From NCBI GenBank assembly GCA_027082895.1, contig JALWTJ010000129.1:1-7727 (forward strand): a stretch of 7,727 nt of DNA, given 5' to 3'. The notes under the pieces were generated by a model. That model saw only the letters and a program-made list of their open reading frames with translations. It did not search any database and was not told the origin of the DNA. Position 1 is the stretch's first letter, and every line of letters begins with the position of its first letter. Source of the stretch: Hyphomicrobiales bacterium. GTDB taxonomy: Bacteria > Pseudomonadota > Alphaproteobacteria > Rhizobiales > Devosiaceae. Both the position numbers and the translations under genes were made by a program. Below are positions 5,989 through 7,727 of this stretch, one piece after another.

Positions 5989-7201
5989 ACCGCTCGGTCA
6001 GCGCAATGCGCGCATTGAACCAGTTCATGAACGCTGAAGTGATCAGGGACAGGGACAGGTAGATGAGCATGGTGATCAGCACCACTTCCACCGCCTGGCC
6101 GGTCTGGTTCAGGGTGGTTCCCATGAACACGCTCACCAGATCGGGGAAACCGACGGCAACGGCAAGTGACGAGTTCTTGGTCAGGTTCAGATATTGGGAT
6201 GTCAGGGGCGGCACGATGACGCGCATGGCCTGCGGGATAACCACGAGATTGAGCCGGTCCGTCTCCTTCAGACCCAGGGCCTGAGCCGCTTCGGACTGGC
6301 CCCGCGGCACCGCCAGAATGCCGGCCCGGACGATTTCGGCGATGAAGGTCGCGGTGTAGAGCACCAATGCCCACAATACGGCAATCAGTTCAGGGGGAAT
6401 GTGCAGGCCGCCCTTGAAATTGAACCCCTTGAGTTGGGGCAGATCAAAGGTCAGGGACTGCCCGGTAGCGATCCATGCTACCGCCGGCAGAAGAACGATC
6501 ATGGCAATGCTGATCAGCCCGGCGGGCGGGCGCACACCGGTTTCGTCCTGCCGCTTGTGGGCCCATTTGAACACGATGACGGAAGCGATGATGGCGACGG
6601 CCAGTGCAATCCAGACGATCCCGAACCCTTCGGAAAACACCGGGCCGGGAAAGAACAGGCCGCGCTTGTTGAAGAAAATGTCCAGCGGCAAGGGAATGCT
6701 CTGCTTCACGTTGGGCAGCAGGGCGAGAACGCCGAAATACCAGAAGAACATCTGCAGCAGCAAAGGAATGTTGCGCAATGTCTCCACATAGGCCGTGGCC
6801 AGCCGCGCAATGACCCAGTTCGAGGAAAGGCGCGCGATACCCAGGGTAAAGCCCCAGATGGTTGCCAGCACGATACCGATGGCGGAAACAAGCAAAGTGT
6901 TGAGGAACCCGACCTGAAGCGCCTGCCAGAATGTGGAGGAACGGCTGTAGTCGATCAGGTGAAAATTGATGTCGAACCCGGAAATATTGTTCAGGAACGC
7001 AAAACCCGTGCGGATGTTCTGCCGGGCCATGTTGTCGGTCAGGTTGCCCCAGATATAGGAGCCGAACCAGACGACCGCCACCAGCAACGCGACCTGGTAG
7101 AAAATGGCGCGGGCCTTGGGATCGTAGAACAAAGAGGCCTTTGCAGGCGCGTCCTGACTTGCGGGGGGCACGCTGTCAGAAGAAACATTGTCAGCAGACA
7201 T
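5987..7201 (-). CDS. aapQ: General L-amino acid ABC transporter, permease AapQ
   Basis: Second channel-forming inner-membrane permease of the Aap system. The 404-residue product matches the long AapQ type. A polar N-terminal tail (1-33) precedes hydrophobic segments at about 34-51, 97-120, 145-162, 192-212, 227-246, 270-289 and 372-393. The permease core shows YVETLRNIPLLLQMFFWY (138-155), FIAEIVRAGILAVPRGQ (286-302) and an EAA loop starting at E304 (EAAQALGLKETDRLNLVVIP). Long inserted loops around 165-265 distinguish it from HisQ. The ATG at 7201 has an AAGGA stretch about 9 nt upstream. It is separated from aapJ by 189 nt containing a stem-loop, so its transcript level may be lower than that of aapJ. 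Confidence 0.95.
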   Translation of the reverse strand: MSADNVSSDSVPPASQDAPAKASLFYDPKARAIFYQVALLVAVVWFGSYIWGNLTDNMARQNIRTGFAFLNNISGFDINFHLIDYSRSSTFWQALQVGFLNTLLVSAIGIVLATIWGFTLGIARLSSNWVIARLATAYVETLRNIPLLLQMFFWYFGVLALLPNVKQSIPLPLDIFFNKRGLFFPGPVFSEGFGIVWIALAVAIIASVIVFKWAHKRQDETGVRPPAGLISIAMIVLLPAVAWIATGQSLTFDLPQLKGFNFKGGLHIPPELIAVLWALVLYTATFIAEIVRAGILAVPRGQSEAAQALGLKETDRLNLVVIPQAMRVIVPPLTSQYLNLTKNSSLAVAVGFPDLVSVFMGTTLNQTGQAVEVVLITMLIYLSLSLITSAFMNWFNARIALTER

Positions 7202-7390
7202 ATCCAGATGTCCTTCCTGGCAGTTGAAATTCGAAAAACTTGTCGTGGCATGCCGATTTCAGCGGCACCGACCCGTCAGCGCCCTTCGTGAACGCAGGCA
7301 CCGTTGAACGGAAACGGAAAACTGAAAAAATCCGGTCGCCACATACAAAATTCCCGGAGGTTTGACCCTCCGGGAACAGTCGTGTCGCAA
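7202..7390 (-). other. aapJ-aapQ spacer
   Basis: This 189-nt gap holds the stem-loop described separately, plus an 11-base perfect palindrome CCGTTGAACGG at 7301-7311. The palindrome's arms are separated by a single base, so it cannot fold as a hairpin but could be a protein-binding half-site pair. I see no convincing promoter for aapQ and no gene. Confidence 0.5.
7341..7376 (-). terminator. Stem-loop with T-run between aapJ and aapQ
   Basis: On the - strand, TTCCCGGAGG (7376-7367) and CCTCCGGGAA (7360-7351) form a perfect 10-bp stem around the 6-nt loop GTCAAA, followed by TTTTGTATGT. It starts 14 nt after the aapJ stop. The T-run is short, so it may terminate only part of transcription or protect the aapJ mRNA. 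Either would give more binding protein than permease. Confidence 0.6.
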
Positions 7391-7727
7391 TTAGCGGATC
7401 GGGGGGCCGTACTGAATGCCACCCTGGGTCCACAGCGCGTTGATGCCGCGTGCGATACCGATGTCGGTGTTGGGACCAACATGGCGTTCATACATTTCGC
7501 CATAGTTGCCCAGAGCCTTGATGATCCGGTATCCCCAGTCGTTGGAAACGCCGATGGCTTCACCGAAGGTGCCTTCAACGCCCAGCAGACGCTTGATGGC
7601 GGGGTTGTCCGAAGCCAGCATGTCGTCAACGTTGGCCTGAGTCACGCCCAGTTCTTCAGCGTTAAGCAGCAGGAAGTAGACCCAGCGGTTCAGGTTGAAC
7701 CAGCCATCATCACCCTGACGAACGGAG
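7391..7727 (-). CDS. aapJ: General L-amino acid-binding protein AapJ, C-terminal part only
   Basis: Periplasmic receptor of the Aap importer, first gene of the - strand block. Only the last 111 residues are in the window (from SVRQGDDGW to GPPIR, stop TAA 7393-7391); the start lies beyond the right edge. Recognisable AapJ features are LNAEELGV, SDNPAIKRLLG, a GNYGEMYERHVGP stretch and the closing NALWTQGG...YGPPIR. The visible part contains no ligand-contact loops, so its specificity cannot be judged. It is followed by a strong stem-loop and then aapQ, matching the aapJ-Q-M-P order known from Rhizobium. Confidence 0.92.
   Translation of the reverse strand, partial: SVRQGDDGWFNLNRWVYFLLLNAEELGVTQANVDDMLASDNPAIKRLLGVEGTFGEAIGVSNDWGYRIIKALGNYGEMYERHVGPNTDIGIARGINALWTQGGIQYGPPIR

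Noticed and set aside
4843..6018. Long + strand open frame (391 codons) opposite aapM
   Set aside because: Its translation is rich in His, Gln, Gly and Asp with no recognisable domain. It mirrors the codon structure of aapM, whose protein is unmistakable.
6194..7291. Long + strand open frame (365 codons) opposite aapQ
   Set aside because: Same signature of an antisense shadow in GC-rich DNA. It runs through the conserved permease gene and beyond its start, with no domain features.

Overview
The window looks like ordinary chromosomal sequence from a GC-rich alphaproteobacterium. The evidence is the long-form CysK, the AlaX-type protein with its R-M-H-T-A-L-H core, SseA, and above all a complete Aap-type (general L-amino acid) ABC transporter with two unusually long permeases. 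The CysK/AlaX/SseA combination resembles Rhodospirillales-like genomes, but that is a judgement from memory and no species can be named. I see no phage, insertion sequence, CRISPR, tRNA or rRNA.

Left part (1-2527, + strand): a tight three-gene cluster. It holds the 3' end of a cysteine synthase (cysK, open at the left edge), an alanyl-tRNA editing-domain protein (AlaX family) starting 5 nt later, and a two-domain 3-mercaptopyruvate sulfurtransferase (sseA) starting 20 nt after that. Together they make cysteine, handle a cysteine-derived thiol acid, and proofread mischarged tRNA.

Right part (2610-7727, - strand, convergent with the first cluster): read in the direction of transcription, this is aapJ (only its C-terminal third lies in the window), a 189-nt spacer with a perfect 10-bp stem-loop, aapQ, aapM, aapP, a 334-352 nt structured non-coding stretch (depending on the start chosen), then a second AapJ-like periplasmic binding protein. 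AapJ captures amino acids in the periplasm, AapQ and AapM form the membrane channel, and AapP hydrolyses ATP. The second binding protein is about half identical to AapJ over the comparable C-terminal 111 residues by hand alignment. In its middle region it lacks residues normally used to hold the amino acid alpha-amino group.

The most interesting point is this second binding protein: an extra solute receptor behind a complete transporter, with its own candidate promoter and a changed ligand pocket. The rest is well-known biology. I found no sign of an undescribed multi-gene system.
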